Part shown: one piece after another, positions 29,269-37,565 of the stretch
Layout of the letters: the number at the start of each line of letters is the position of its first letter
Numbering within the stretch: the first letter of the stretch is position 1
Assembly (NCBI RefSeq): GCF_947494055.1
Contig: NZ_CANLTR010000012.1
Location: 1 to 64,000 of the forward strand
Length of the DNA: 64,000 nucleotides
Direction of reading: 5' to 3'
Origin: an uncultured Jannaschia sp.
GTDB lineage: Bacteria > Pseudomonadota > Alphaproteobacteria > Rhodobacterales > Rhodobacteraceae
Notes under the pieces: generated by a model
Database searches by the model: none
Seen by the model: the letters and a program-made list of their open reading frames with translations, nothing else
Told to the model about the DNA's origin: nothing
Made by a program: the position numbers and the translations under genes

Positions 29269-29303
29269 TCACGAAAGGTTAACCGCCTCCTCACCTTTCG
29301 TGA
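29269..29303. promoter_or_regulatory. 11-bp inverted repeat upstream of purF
   Basis: TCACGAAAGGT (29269-29279) and ACCTTTCGTGA (29293-29303) are perfect 11-base arms with a 13-base spacer, about 75 bases before the purF start in the divergent, AT-rich gap. The spacing of arm centres (24 bases) suits a dimeric regulator, and an RNA stem-loop in a long purF leader is the alternative. It does not match the E. coli PurR box. Confidence 0.5.
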
Positions 29304-29377
29304 CAGCCGGGTGACATTGCCGCAGCGCGGCACTATGTCTGCGCCGAACGCCCCCGGATAGACAGGACGTCGGATCC

Positions 29378-30862
29378 ATGACCGCCTGGCGCAGCACTCC
29401 CTTCGACCCGCTCGACGACGACGACAAGCTCCGCGAGGAATGCGGCGTCTTCGGCGTCACCGGCGTCTCCTCCGCCGCGAACTTCACCGCGCTCGGCCTG
29501 CACGCGCTGCAGCATCGCGGGCAGGAGGCGGGCGGCATCGTCGTCCACGACCCCGAGCACGGCTTCAACTCGGTCCGCCGCTTCGGCTACGTGCGCGACA
29601 ACTTCACCACGCAGGACGTGATGGACACCCTGCCCGGCCCGATCGGCATCGGGCACGTGCGCTACTCCACCTCCGGCTCCAAGGGCGCCACGGCCATCCG
29701 CGACGTGCAGCCCTTCTTCGGCGAGTTCGCGATGGGCGGCGCGGCGATCGCGCATAACGGCAACATCACAAACGCCGACGCGCTGCGCCGCGAGCTGATC
29801 GACCACGGGTCGATCTTCCAGTCCTCGTCGGATTCGGAATGCATCATCCACCTGATGGCGCGCAGCCTGCAGAAGAGCATCCCGGAGCGGATGAAGGACG
29901 CGCTGCGGCGGGTGGAGGGCGCGTTCTCCATCGTCGCGATGACCCGCCACAAGCTGATCGGCGTGCGCGACCCGCTCGGCGTCCGCCCGCTGGTGCTGGG
30001 CCAGATCGACGCGGCGGAGGGCGGCGGCTGGGTGCTGGCCTCGGAGACCTGCGCGCTCGACATCATCGGCGCGGAGTTCCTGCGCGAGGTGGAGCCGGGC
30101 GAGATGGTGGTGATCGAGGACGACAAGCTGACCTCGCACCGCCCGTTCGAGCCCAAGCGCCCCCGCGCCTGCATCTTCGAGCACGTCTATTTCAGCCGAC
30201 CCGATTCGATCCTTGGCGGCCAGTCGATCTATTCGACCCGCGAGGCGATCGGGCGCGAGCTCGCCAAGGAAGCGCCGGTCGACGCCGACCTCGTCTGCCC
30301 GGTGCCGGATTCGGGCACCCCGGCGGCGATCGGCTACTCCCTCGCCTCGGGCATTCCCTACGCGATGGGGATCATCCGCAACCAGTACATGGGCCGGACC
30401 TTCATCGAGCCGACGGAATCGATCCGCAACATGGGCGTGCGGCTGAAGCTCAACGTCAACCGCGCGCTGGTCCGCGGCAAGCGGATCATCCTCGTCGACG
30501 ACAGCGTGGTGCGCGGAACCACAAGCCGGAAGATCAAGGAGATGATCCTCGATGCCGGCGCGGCGGAGGTGCATTTCCGCATCGCGTCCCCGCCCACGGC
30601 CTGGCCCTGCTTCTACGGGGTGGACACGCCGCAGCGCGAGAAGCTCCTCGCCGCGACGATGACGGAGGAGGAGATGCGCAGCCATCTGGGCGTCGACTCG
30701 CTGCGCTTCATCACGCTCGATGGCCTCTACCGCGCCGTGGGCGAAGCGAAGGGACGCGACCCGGACGCGCCGCAATATTGCGACGCCTGCTTCTCGGGCG
30801 AGTACCCGGTGGAGCCGGCGGATCAGATGGAGAAGGGCTTCCAGCTGAAGGCGGCGGAGTAG
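29378..30862 (+). CDS. purF: Amidophosphoribosyltransferase
   Basis: First committed step of purine synthesis: PRPP plus glutamine to phosphoribosylamine. The 494-residue protein has a short propeptide (about residues 1-21) before the catalytic Cys22 of the glutamine amidotransferase domain (REECGVFGV). The PRPP motif IILVDDSVVRGTTSRK lies near residue 370. GGATCC-type sequence precedes ATG 29378; the true ribosome-binding site is weak. Two cysteine pairs near the C terminus (QYCDACF) could belong to an iron-sulfur cluster, as in Bacillus-type PurF. Confidence 0.95.
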   Translation: MTAWRSTPFDPLDDDDKLREECGVFGVTGVSSAANFTALGLHALQHRGQEAGGIVVHDPEHGFNSVRRFGYVRDNFTTQDVMDTLPGPIGIGHVRYSTSGSKGATAIRDVQPFFGEFAMGGAAIAHNGNITNADALRRELIDHGSIFQSSSDSECIIHLMARSLQKSIPERMKDALRRVEGAFSIVAMTRHKLIGVRDPLGVRPLVLGQIDAAEGGGWVLASETCALDIIGAEFLREVEPGEMVVIEDDKLTSHRPFEPKRPRACIFEHVYFSRPDSILGGQSIYSTREAIGRELAKEAPVDADLVCPVPDSGTPAAIGYSLASGIPYAMGIIRNQYMGRTFIEPTESIRNMGVRLKLNVNRALVRGKRIILVDDSVVRGTTSRKIKEMILDAGAAEVHFRIASPPTAWPCFYGVDTPQREKLLAATMTEEEMRSHLGVDSLRFITLDGLYRAVGEAKGRDPDAPQYCDACFSGEYPVEPADQMEKGFQLKAAE

Positions 30863-30866
30863 GCGC

Positions 30867-30976
30867 GTCAGCGGGGAAGCGCTGATTCTCGAAACGTTTC
30901 GTATATCGCTGACGGCAGCTTCCGGCCGCGGGTGGGGGCGAAGGCCCGCCGCCGTGAAGGAAGCAAGCCTTCGGCG
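30867..30976. other. Structured region after purF with alternative stem-loops
   Basis: CGTCAGCG starting at 30866 can pair with CGCTGACG ending at 30914, enclosing the 12-base palindrome CGAAACGTTTCG (30890-30901). Alternatively TCAGCG (30868-30873) can pair with CGCTGA (30880-30885). A third stem-loop follows: CGCC-GAAGG (30950-30960) with CCTTC-GGCG (30968-30976), loop AAGCAAG. The region lies between convergent purF and bioY. It is probably a terminator array but is more elaborate than needed. Confidence 0.5.
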
Positions 30977-31102
30977 TAGCGGGGGCAGTCCGGGGCGGCC
31001 TTAAGTGTCACCGGGTAAAAGGCCGATGCAAAAGCCTGCCCGCCCCTGTCCGGACGAGCCTACGGGGGCGATGCCGATGCCGGCCCCGCCCCCGCGTGTC
31101 GG

Positions 31103-31687
31103 TCAGCGGCGCGCGAACCGGTTCGCGATGCCCCGATAGAGCAGCGCCGCCAGCACCGCCTTCACCGCGTCCGACAGCAGGAACGGCAACGCGAAGGCCG
31201 AGACGATCGCCGGCATCGAGAGCCCGGCCCAGCCCGCTTCGATCCCCGTCGCGGCGGCCAGCCCGGCAGGCCAGGCGAGGCCCGGCAGGTAGATCATCGC
31301 CGAAAGCGCCAGCGTGACCAGCGAAAGCTTCACCGGTCCGGTGATCCCCCGCTCGACCGCGCGGCCGGCGAGCCAGGCCATCGCGACGAAGCCCGCGAGG
31401 AAGCCGGCGGTCGGGCCGACGAAGGCCGCGGCGTTGTTGAAGCCCGCGAGCACCGGCAGGCCCATCAGCGCCTCGCCGTACCACGCGAGCACCGTCAGCG
31501 CGCCGAGTCGCGACCCGAAGGCGAGCCCGATCGAGAGCACCGCGAGCGTCTGCAGCGTCATCGGGACCGGGTAGAAGGGTACCGTCACCTGCGCGGCGAG
31601 CGCCAGAACGCCCGTCCCGGCGAGGACCATCGCGGCCTTCCGGGCCGGCGTCAGGTGGCCTGCGGCCATCGTCATCGTGGGGGCCAT
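31103..31687 (-). CDS. bioY: Biotin transporter BioY
   Basis: Substrate-binding membrane component (S component) of a biotin ECF-type transporter, 194 residues with about six hydrophobic segments. Family features include VTVPFYPVPMTLQTLAV near residue 40, the G-F-N-N-A-A-A-F-V-G-P-T-x-G-F-L-x-G-F segment near 85, and a late F-L-L-x-D-x-x-K. AAGGAGA precedes the ATG at 31687. No bioM/bioN energising genes are adjacent, so it may act alone or share components encoded elsewhere. Confidence 0.9.
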   Translation of the reverse strand: MAPTMTMAAGHLTPARKAAMVLAGTGVLALAAQVTVPFYPVPMTLQTLAVLSIGLAFGSRLGALTVLAWYGEALMGLPVLAGFNNAAAFVGPTAGFLAGFVAMAWLAGRAVERGITGPVKLSLVTLALSAMIYLPGLAWPAGLAAATGIEAGWAGLSMPAIVSAFALPFLLSDAVKAVLAALLYRGIANRFARR

Positions 31688-31800
31688 GTCGTCTCCTTGG
31701 GAAAGTCGGAACCACCTCTTCATCCGTCGCCGTCCGGGGGCTGTCAATGTCGGGGCGGCCAATCTTGAACCCGGGGCGCGGCCGTGCCAACGGGGCGGCC

Positions 31801-32475
31801 ATGACCGACACCCCCTCCCCCGCGCCGAAGCTGGCGCTCGTCACCGGCGCGTCCCGCGGGCTCGGCGCGGCCATGGCCGAACGGCTCGGCGCGGCGGGCT
31901 GGCACGTCGTCGCCGTCGCACGCACCCAAGGCGGGCTGGAAGAACTCGACGACCGCATCCAGGCGGCGGGCGGCCAGACGACGCTGGCGCCGATGGACGT
32001 GACCGATGCCGGCGCGATGCAGCATCTGTGCCGCGGCATCCACGACCGCTGGGGCGCGCTTCCGCTCTGGGTCCACACCGCGATCCACGCCCCGCCGCTC
32101 GCGCCCGCGCCGATGGCAGACGAAAAGGACTTCGCCAAGTCCGTGGCGACGAACGTCACCGCGTTCCAGCGGCTCGTGACCTACGTGGCCCCGCTCCTGC
32201 GCGCGGCGGGCGGCGGCGACGCGGTCTTCTTCGACGACGACCGCCCGGCGAAGTTCGCGGGCGCCTATCTTGCGACGAAAGCTGCTCAACGGGCACTGGT
32301 GGAGGCCTGGCGCGCGGAGGCGACCACCCCCGACGCCCCGCGCATCCACCTCCTCACGCCACGGCCGATGCCGACGGCGGTGCGGGCGCGCTTCCATCCC
32401 GGCGAGGATCGCGCGGCGCTGACGTCCTGCGCATCGGAGGCGGACCGGCTTCTAGCCGAGGCGCGCCTGCTCTGA
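31801..32475 (+). CDS. Short-chain dehydrogenase/reductase family protein
   Basis: A 224-residue Rossmann-fold protein. The nucleotide-binding motif TGASRGLG is near residues 16-23 and the Tyr-x-x-x-Lys pair is in AYLATK near 161. The catalytic serine expected at the end of strand 5 is missing: that segment reads DAVFFDDDRPAK. N-V-T-A-F is present in place of the usual N-N-A-G/N-V-x-G segments. It may have altered or no reductase activity. It diverges from bioY. Substrate unknown. Confidence 0.78.
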   Translation: MTDTPSPAPKLALVTGASRGLGAAMAERLGAAGWHVVAVARTQGGLEELDDRIQAAGGQTTLAPMDVTDAGAMQHLCRGIHDRWGALPLWVHTAIHAPPLAPAPMADEKDFAKSVATNVTAFQRLVTYVAPLLRAAGGGDAVFFDDDRPAKFAGAYLATKAAQRALVEAWRAEATTPDAPRIHLLTPRPMPTAVRARFHPGEDRAALTSCASEADRLLAEARLL

Positions 32476-32523
32476 CGCGGCCACCGGCAAGGGTCTGAGC
32501 GGATCGGCGGCACCGAAGCGGAT

Positions 32524-32762
32524 GCCTGTCGGCACGCGGCTCACCCCTCGCCGGCTCGCTGTTCCACTTGCTTGGACCGAGCGTCGACCGGCGTTCGATC
32601 CCCAATCCGAACGGCACCGGTTGCGATCGTTCCGCCGCCGGCGGCCGGGATCTGCCCCTCCGCATCGGCGCCCGAGATTGCGCCTCGCCAGGCGCCCGCA
32701 AGCAAGGCACGACCGATCCGAGCCCGCGAAGAAGTTCGACCCGCCGGACTTCCACGACAGGC
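32524..32762 (-). ncRNA. Candidate structured RNA, possibly 6S RNA
   Basis: This interval holds no gene but is highly self-complementary. Outer arms GCCTGTCG (32524-32531) and CGACAGGC (32755-32762) enclose CTTGCTTG (32567-32574) with CAAGCAAG (32699-32706), and smaller hairpins at 32667-32696 and 32731-32752. The overall plan (closing stem, large internal loop, inner stem, apical hairpins) resembles 6S RNA. It lies directly downstream of zapA, the usual neighbour of the 6S gene ssrS in proteobacteria. The asymmetric internal loop and a length near 239 bases are atypical. Ends are set only by the outer arms, and the strand by the zapA arrangement. Confidence 0.4.
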
Positions 32763-32778
32763 GCAGGCGCCGGCAGCG

Positions 32779-33168
32779 TCAGCCCTTCAGCTGCGCCCCG
32801 TATTCGCGGGCTTTCGCGGCCAGTTCCTCGGCCCGGCTGGCAAGGCCGTCGACGCGGGTGATGGCCGCGCGCGGGATCGCCTCGCGGACCTCCGGGGGCC
32901 GGGCCTTCATGCTGGCGATCACCCGATCCTGCTCGGCCAGCCGGCGGTCCATGACCTTGAGCTCCTCCTCGGCGGAGATCGCCTTGTCGGCGAGCATCAG
33001 CCCCGCCATCAGCAGCATCCGCTCCTGCGTGAGCCGCGTCCCGGAGGCGACCAGCACCTTGGCCTCGCGGTCGAGCAGTTCGGCGGCGGCCCCGAGATAC
33101 GTCTCCTCGCCCTCTTGGCAGGCGACGGTGAAATGGCGGCCGCCGATCTCGATGGTCATGTCAGGCAT
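32779..33168 (-). CDS. zapA: Cell division protein ZapA
   Basis: FtsZ-ring-associated protein that cross-links FtsZ filaments, 129 residues. The N-terminal globular part starts [22 protein letters not shown], with the typical Y-L-x-x-A-A-x-x-L-D following. A long coiled coil containing [15 protein letters not shown] covers the rest. The start is ATG 33168, or ATG 33159 three codons later. Its 5' end overlaps the stop of the upstream coiled-coil gene by eight bases, so the two are translationally coupled. Confidence 0.9.
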   Translation of the reverse strand: MPDMTIEIGGRHFTVACQEGEETYLGAAAELLDREAKVLVASGTRLTQERMLLMAGLMLADKAISAEEELKVMDRRLAEQDRVIASMKARPPEVREAIPRAAITRVDGLASRAEELAAKAREYGAQLKG

Positions 33169-33544
33169 TCTCGGTCTCCAGCATCGGCTCCAGCTCCGCG
33201 AGGAGCGCCTTCATCTCGGCGAGGTCCTGCGCGCGCATGGCCTTCAACTCCTCGAGCTGGCCGCGCAAGCGCTCGATCTCGGTCGTGTCGCCGAATTCGC
33301 GGATCTTCGCCTCGGCCGCCTCCAGCGCGGCGTCCCGGTCCGCGCCCTCGCTCTCCAGCGCGGCGATGCGGTCCTGCGCCTCGGTCAGCTCGCCGCGCGC
33401 CGTGTCGAGCGCCGCCGCGTTGCCTGCCGCCTCCGCCGCCACCGCCTGCATCGCCTCGAGCGCGCCGCCCGCCGCACCGAGCGCGTCCTCGAGCCGCGTC
33501 AGGCGCGTCTCCAGCTCCGCCGGGTCCGAACCCTGTTCCGCCAT
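33161..33544 (-). CDS. Coiled-coil protein encoded ahead of zapA
   Basis: A 127-residue acidic protein that is almost all heptad coiled coil ([21 protein letters not shown] onward), with a late [13 protein letters not shown] helix. GAGGGAG lies before ATG 33544. It overlaps zapA by eight bases, and the pair diverges from tkt. I do not recognise a named family. Its position suggests a partner of ZapA in the division ring, perhaps comparable to the coiled-coil protein ZapB, but that is inference from context only. Confidence 0.7.
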   Translation of the reverse strand: MAEQGSDPAELETRLTRLEDALGAAGGALEAMQAVAAEAAGNAAALDTARGELTEAQDRIAALESEGADRDAALEAAEAKIREFGDTTEIERLRGQLEELKAMRAQDLAEMKALLAELEPMLETENA

Positions 33545-33722
33545 GTCCCGCTCCCTCTTGATGGGTCTTGTCGTGGCCCCGTGTTTCGCGTGTCGGGCGA
33601 CGCATGTCAAAGCCGGAACACCGCGCCGGCGGCGGGTACGCCCGGTCCCCGCGATCCGGTGCGACATCTTGCACGTGCGCCCCAGCCTGCTAGGTCAGGA
33701 CCCCAGCCACGGAGGGACCGAG

Positions 33723-35786
33723 ATGGACGACCAGACGATTGATCACGCTACCGATCCGGCGGCCGGCGCCGTCGACATCGACGCGCTCCGCCACGCCCAT
33801 CCCGGACATTGGCGCCGCGCCTGCGCGATCCGCGCATTGACGCTCGACGCGGTGGCCGCGGCCAAGTCGGGCCATACCGGCATGCCGCTCGGCATGGCCG
33901 ACGTCGCGACCGTGCTCTTCGAGAAGCACATGACCTACGACGCCGCCCGGCCCGACTGGCCCGACCGCGACCGTTTCGTGCTTTCCACCGGGCACGGCTC
34001 GATGCTGCTCTACGCGTTCCTCTATCTCACCGGCTACCCGGAGATGACGATCGAGCAGATCCGCAACTTCCGACAGCTCGGCTCGATCACGGCCGGCCAT
34101 CCCGAATACGGCCACGCGCCGGGGATCGAGGTGACGACCGGCCCGCTGGGCCAGGGCCTCGCCAACTCGGTCGGCATGGCCATCGCCGAGGAGCATCAGC
34201 GCGCCCGCTTCGGCCGCAAGATCGTCGACCACTACACCTACGTGCTGGCCGGCGACGGCTGCCTGATGGAGGGGGTGAGCCACGAGGCGATCGCGCTCGC
34301 CGGCCGGCAGAAGCTCTCGAAGCTCATCGTGATGTGGGACAACAACGGCATCACCATCGACGGCGAGGTCTCGCTCGCCGACGACACCGACCAGCCGATG
34401 CGCTTCCGCGCCGCCGGCTGGGAAGTGATCGAGATCGACGGCCACGACCCCGACGCGATCGACGCCGCCCTGACGCAGGCGAAGCGGAGCGACCGGCCGA
34501 CGATGATCGCCTGCCGCACGCATATCGCGCTCGGCACCAGCGCGCAGGACACCGCCAAGGGCCACGGCGCGGTCACCGACCCGAAGGTGGTCGAGGCCAC
34601 CAAGCAGGCCTATGGCTGGGAAGCCGCGCCGTTCCACATCCCCGACGACCTTAAGGCCGAATGGGAGGAGATCGGGTCGAAGGGCGCCGCCGCCCGCGCC
34701 GAATGGGAGACGCGGCTGGGCGAGATGGGCGCCGGCAAGCGCGCCGATTTCGAGCGCGCGCTGAAGGGCGAGGCGCCGCGCAAGCTGTCGGCCACGATCA
34801 AGGCGCTTAAGCGGCAGATGTCGGAGAGCGCGCCGTCGATGGCCACGCGCAAGTCCTCGGAGGCGGTGCTCGAGGTGATCAACCCGATCATGCCCGAGAC
34901 GATCGGCGGCTCGGCCGACCTCACCGGCTCCAACAACACGCTGACCGAGGGCCTCGGCATCTTCACGCCGGAGAACCGCAAGGGCCGCTACGTCTATTAC
35001 GGCATCCGCGAGCACGGCATGGCCGCGGCGATGAACGGCATGGCGCTGCACGGGGGCGTGCGCCCCTATGGCGGGACGTTCTTCTGCTTCACCGACTACG
35101 CGCGGCCGGCGATCCGGCTCTCGGCGCTGATGGGCATTCCCGTCACCTACGTGATGACCCACGATTCCATCGGGCTGGGCGAGGACGGGCCGACGCACCA
35201 GCCGATCGAGCACCTTGCCATGTGCCGCGCGACGCCGAACCTCAACGTGATCCGCCCCTGCGACACGATCGAGACGGCGGAGGCGTGGGAACTTGCGCTG
35301 ACGGCGGAGCGGACGCCCTCGATCCTGTCGCTGACGCGGCAGAACATCTCGACGCTCCGGACGGAGCACACCAACAAGAACCTCGTCGCGCAGGGCGCCT
35401 ACGTGCTGGCCGAGGCGGAGGGCAAGCGCATGGTGATCCTGCTCGCCACCGGCTCCGAGGTGGAGATCGCGATGATGGCCCGCGACCAGCTTCAGGCCGA
35501 CGGGATTGGCACGCGCGTCGTCTCGATGCCCTGCTGGGAGCTGTTCGAGGCGCAGGACGAGCGCTACCGCAAGCGGGTCCTGCCCGCCGGCCCCGTCCGC
35601 GTGGGCGTCGAGGCGGGCGCGCGTCTCGGCTGGGATCGCTGGCTCACCGGCGAGCGCGGCCGCCGCGAGAGGGCCGCCTTCATCGGCCTCGACCATTTCG
35701 GCGCCTCCGCCCCCTACGACTCGCTCTACGACCATTACGGCATCAATGCCGAGGGCGTGGCGAAGGCGGCGCGCGACCTGCTTTAG
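33723..35786 (+). CDS. tkt: Transketolase
   Basis: Thiamine-diphosphate enzyme of the pentose phosphate and Calvin pathways, transferring two-carbon units between sugar phosphates; 687 residues. The TPP motif [13 protein letters not shown] is at about 175-187. The pyrimidine-domain segment [18 protein letters not shown] and the transketolase signature [12 protein letters not shown] are present. GGAGGGA precedes ATG 33723. It diverges from the zapA pair and ends at a stem-loop facing a convergent hydrolase gene. gap, pgk and aldolase lie a few kb downstream, making this a central-carbon neighbourhood. Confidence 0.95.
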   Translation: MDDQTIDHATDPAAGAVDIDALRHAHPGHWRRACAIRALTLDAVAAAKSGHTGMPLGMADVATVLFEKHMTYDAARPDWPDRDRFVLSTGHGSMLLYAFLYLTGYPEMTIEQIRNFRQLGSITAGHPEYGHAPGIEVTTGPLGQGLANSVGMAIAEEHQRARFGRKIVDHYTYVLAGDGCLMEGVSHEAIALAGRQKLSKLIVMWDNNGITIDGEVSLADDTDQPMRFRAAGWEVIEIDGHDPDAIDAALTQAKRSDRPTMIACRTHIALGTSAQDTAKGHGAVTDPKVVEATKQAYGWEAAPFHIPDDLKAEWEEIGSKGAAARAEWETRLGEMGAGKRADFERALKGEAPRKLSATIKALKRQMSESAPSMATRKSSEAVLEVINPIMPETIGGSADLTGSNNTLTEGLGIFTPENRKGRYVYYGIREHGMAAAMNGMALHGGVRPYGGTFFCFTDYARPAIRLSALMGIPVTYVMTHDSIGLGEDGPTHQPIEHLAMCRATPNLNVIRPCDTIETAEAWELALTAERTPSILSLTRQNISTLRTEHTNKNLVAQGAYVLAEAEGKRMVILLATGSEVEIAMMARDQLQADGIGTRVVSMPCWELFEAQDERYRKRVLPAGPVRVGVEAGARLGWDRWLTGERGRRERAAFIGLDHFGASAPYDSLYDHYGINAEGVAKAARDLL

Positions 35787-35795
35787 CGCGTTTCC

Positions 35796-35824
35796 CGGCC
35801 GCCACGCCCGCGGCGGGGCGGCCG
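35796..35824. terminator. Stem-loop between tkt and the convergent hydrolase gene
   Basis: CGGCCGCC (35796-35803) and GGCGGCCG (35817-35824) form a perfect 8-bp stem with a 13-base loop, 10 bases after the tkt stop. It can serve both converging genes. Confidence 0.55.
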
Positions 35825-35859
35825 TCACACGTGCGAAGGCAAGGCGGGACGATCCGCGC

Positions 35860-36732
35860 TCAGGCCTCCGGAACGCGCGTCAGGAAGGACCGCAATCCGT
35901 CCGCCACGGCGTCCGGCGCCTCCTCCGCCATATGGTGACCGCTCGCGATCCTGTACGTCGCGGGCGGCCCGTCGAGCCAGTCCGCCCACGGCGCCGTCGG
36001 ATCGCCGTAGAGCGATTCCATGTCGTCCTTCTCCGACCAGAAGATCGCCACCGGGCATCGCAGACGGCGCCCGGCCCGGCGGTCATCACTGTCGGTCTCG
36101 TAGTCGAGCTCCAGCCCCGCCCGGTAATCGGCGAGCATGCCCCGAACGACGGACGGGTCGCGCGTCGCGGCAAGGTAATCCGCCGCGTTCTCCCGACCGA
36201 GCGCCGCCCGGTCGCAGGGATACCAAAGGTCCGGATCGGCGCGTATGGCGGCCTCGGCCTTCTCGCTCTGGGCGAAGAAGAACCAGTGCCACCAGGCTCG
36301 GGCAAAGCGCCAATCCGCCCGCTCGAGCGTCTCGTAGATCGGAATGGCGTCCATGACCGCCAGCGCCGTCACCGTGTCGGGATGATCCATCGCCAGGCGG
36401 AAGGCACGGTACGCCCCCCGATCGTGCCCGGCGACGGCGAACCGGTCGAAGCCCAGCGTAGCCATGCCGTCGCGCAGCGCACGGGCCTTGGCACGGCCCG
36501 AGGATCCCGCGAGGGTGGCGGGCTGGTAGCTTCCTCCGAACCCCGGCAGGTCGGCACAGATCACGGTGAAACGATCCGCCAGGCGGGGCGCCACCCGCCA
36601 CCACGTGGTGTGCGTCCTCGGGTGGCCGTGCAGCAGGAGAAGGGGCGCCCCGCAGCCGCCGATCCGCAGGCGCAGCCGACCCGAAGGCGTGTCCACGAAG
36701 CGCAGATCGAAACCGTCGAAGAACGTATCCAT
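35860..36732 (-). CDS. Alpha/beta hydrolase, haloacetate-dehalogenase-like
   Basis: A 290-residue alpha/beta hydrolase resembling fluoroacetate/haloacetate dehalogenases. The oxyanion segment is HGHPRTH at 35-41. The nucleophile elbow is AGHDRGAYRA, with Asp104 in place of serine and Arg105 next to it, as in defluorinases. WWHWFFFAQ near residue 165 resembles the halide-binding His-Trp region, and SGHHMAEEAPD near the end carries the catalytic histidine. The second substrate-binding arginine of known fluoroacetate dehalogenases appears to be Tyr108, so substrate preference may differ. The ATG at 36732 is chosen from family length. Confidence 0.8.
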   Translation of the reverse strand: MDTFFDGFDLRFVDTPSGRLRLRIGGCGAPLLLLHGHPRTHTTWWRVAPRLADRFTVICADLPGFGGSYQPATLAGSSGRAKARALRDGMATLGFDRFAVAGHDRGAYRAFRLAMDHPDTVTALAVMDAIPIYETLERADWRFARAWWHWFFFAQSEKAEAAIRADPDLWYPCDRAALGRENAADYLAATRDPSVVRGMLADYRAGLELDYETDSDDRRAGRRLRCPVAIFWSEKDDMESLYGDPTAPWADWLDGPPATYRIASGHHMAEEAPDAVADGLRSFLTRVPEA

Positions 36733-36835
36733 GACCGGCACATTCGCACGGCACGACCGCCGGCGAAACGCACCGCGGGCCCGACGCGGAACGGGTCCGT
36801 CGATCCCGTCCTGCGCGCCGGCCCGCCGACCGTCG

Positions 36836-37513
36836 TTACCAGACGGTCGCGATCCCCTGCCGGCGCGCGCGGACGCGGGCGCGCGGCCCCGGCGGGTCGA
36901 GGTCGTAGAGATCGGGCCGCCCTGCGAGATGCGCCCGCCAGCTCGGCGCGCCGACATCGTGGCAGTTCAGCCCGTGCCTCGCCTGCAGGACGCGGCCGAG
37001 ATCCTTCAGCCCCATGCCCAGGCCCAGCCGGTCGGCTTCGATGATGGCGGCCTGCAGGAGCGCGTCGAGCTCCGGCCCCGCGGGCCGCGGGTCGCCGAAG
37101 CTCTCGAACCGCGAGCAGACGTTGCGGAACCCCTCGGGCGCCGTCGCCTCGCCCACGCCCAGCACGAAGAGCCCCCGCTCGCGCAGCCGCAGCGCCAGGT
37201 GGCCCAGGTCGCGGTCGGCGCTGGCGATGACGAAGGCGCGCGGCCCGCCCGACAGCGCCGCCTCGATCACGTCCAGCGCGAGGAGGATGTCGGCCGCGTT
37301 CTTGCCCGGCCCGGCATCGACGAAGCGCCAGCCCGGCTGGTCCCGCCAGGCGGCGAGATTCGCGCCGTTGCCGTAGACCCGGAGCGTCTCGGGCGACCCG
37401 ATCTCCTCCGCGGCACGCCGGATGAAGGCGGCGCGATGCGCGGGGACGCTGTCGCCGTCGACATAGACGCCGGGCGTGGTGACGGGAGCGAAGGGCTGGA
37501 AGGATGCGTTCAT
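36836..37513 (-). CDS. NYN-domain (PIN-like) protein
   Basis: A 225-residue protein with a NYN domain, a PIN-like ribonuclease fold. Acidic residues expected at the active site appear in VYVDGDSVP (Asp19, Asp21), KNAADILLALDV and FVIASADRDLGHL. The last 80 residues (LLQAAIIEADRLGLGMGLKDLG onward) look like a small OST-HTH/LOTUS-type helical domain followed by a basic tail. RNA processing or turnover is the likely role. The ATG at 37513 precedes the first acidic strand by 18 codons. Confidence 0.75.
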   Translation of the reverse strand: MNASFQPFAPVTTPGVYVDGDSVPAHRAAFIRRAAEEIGSPETLRVYGNGANLAAWRDQPGWRFVDAGPGKNAADILLALDVIEAALSGGPRAFVIASADRDLGHLALRLRERGLFVLGVGEATAPEGFRNVCSRFESFGDPRPAGPELDALLQAAIIEADRLGLGMGLKDLGRVLQARHGLNCHDVGAPSWRAHLAGRPDLYDLDPPGPRARVRARRQGIATVW

Positions 37514-37565
37514 GATGCCGCCGGTTCTAGCGCGATCCCGGGGCCGATCTAAGGCGGGCAAAAGG

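Noticed and set aside
30950-30985. GAAGGAAGCAAGCC resembling the conserved loop of SRP (4.5S) RNA
   Set aside because: The flanking conserved bases of the SRP RNA tip and the long closing helix are missing; it fits better as a terminator hairpin.
31688-31800. Biotin repressor site or riboswitch between bioY and the reductase gene
   Set aside because: I found no BioR-type palindrome and no riboswitch-like structure in the short gap.
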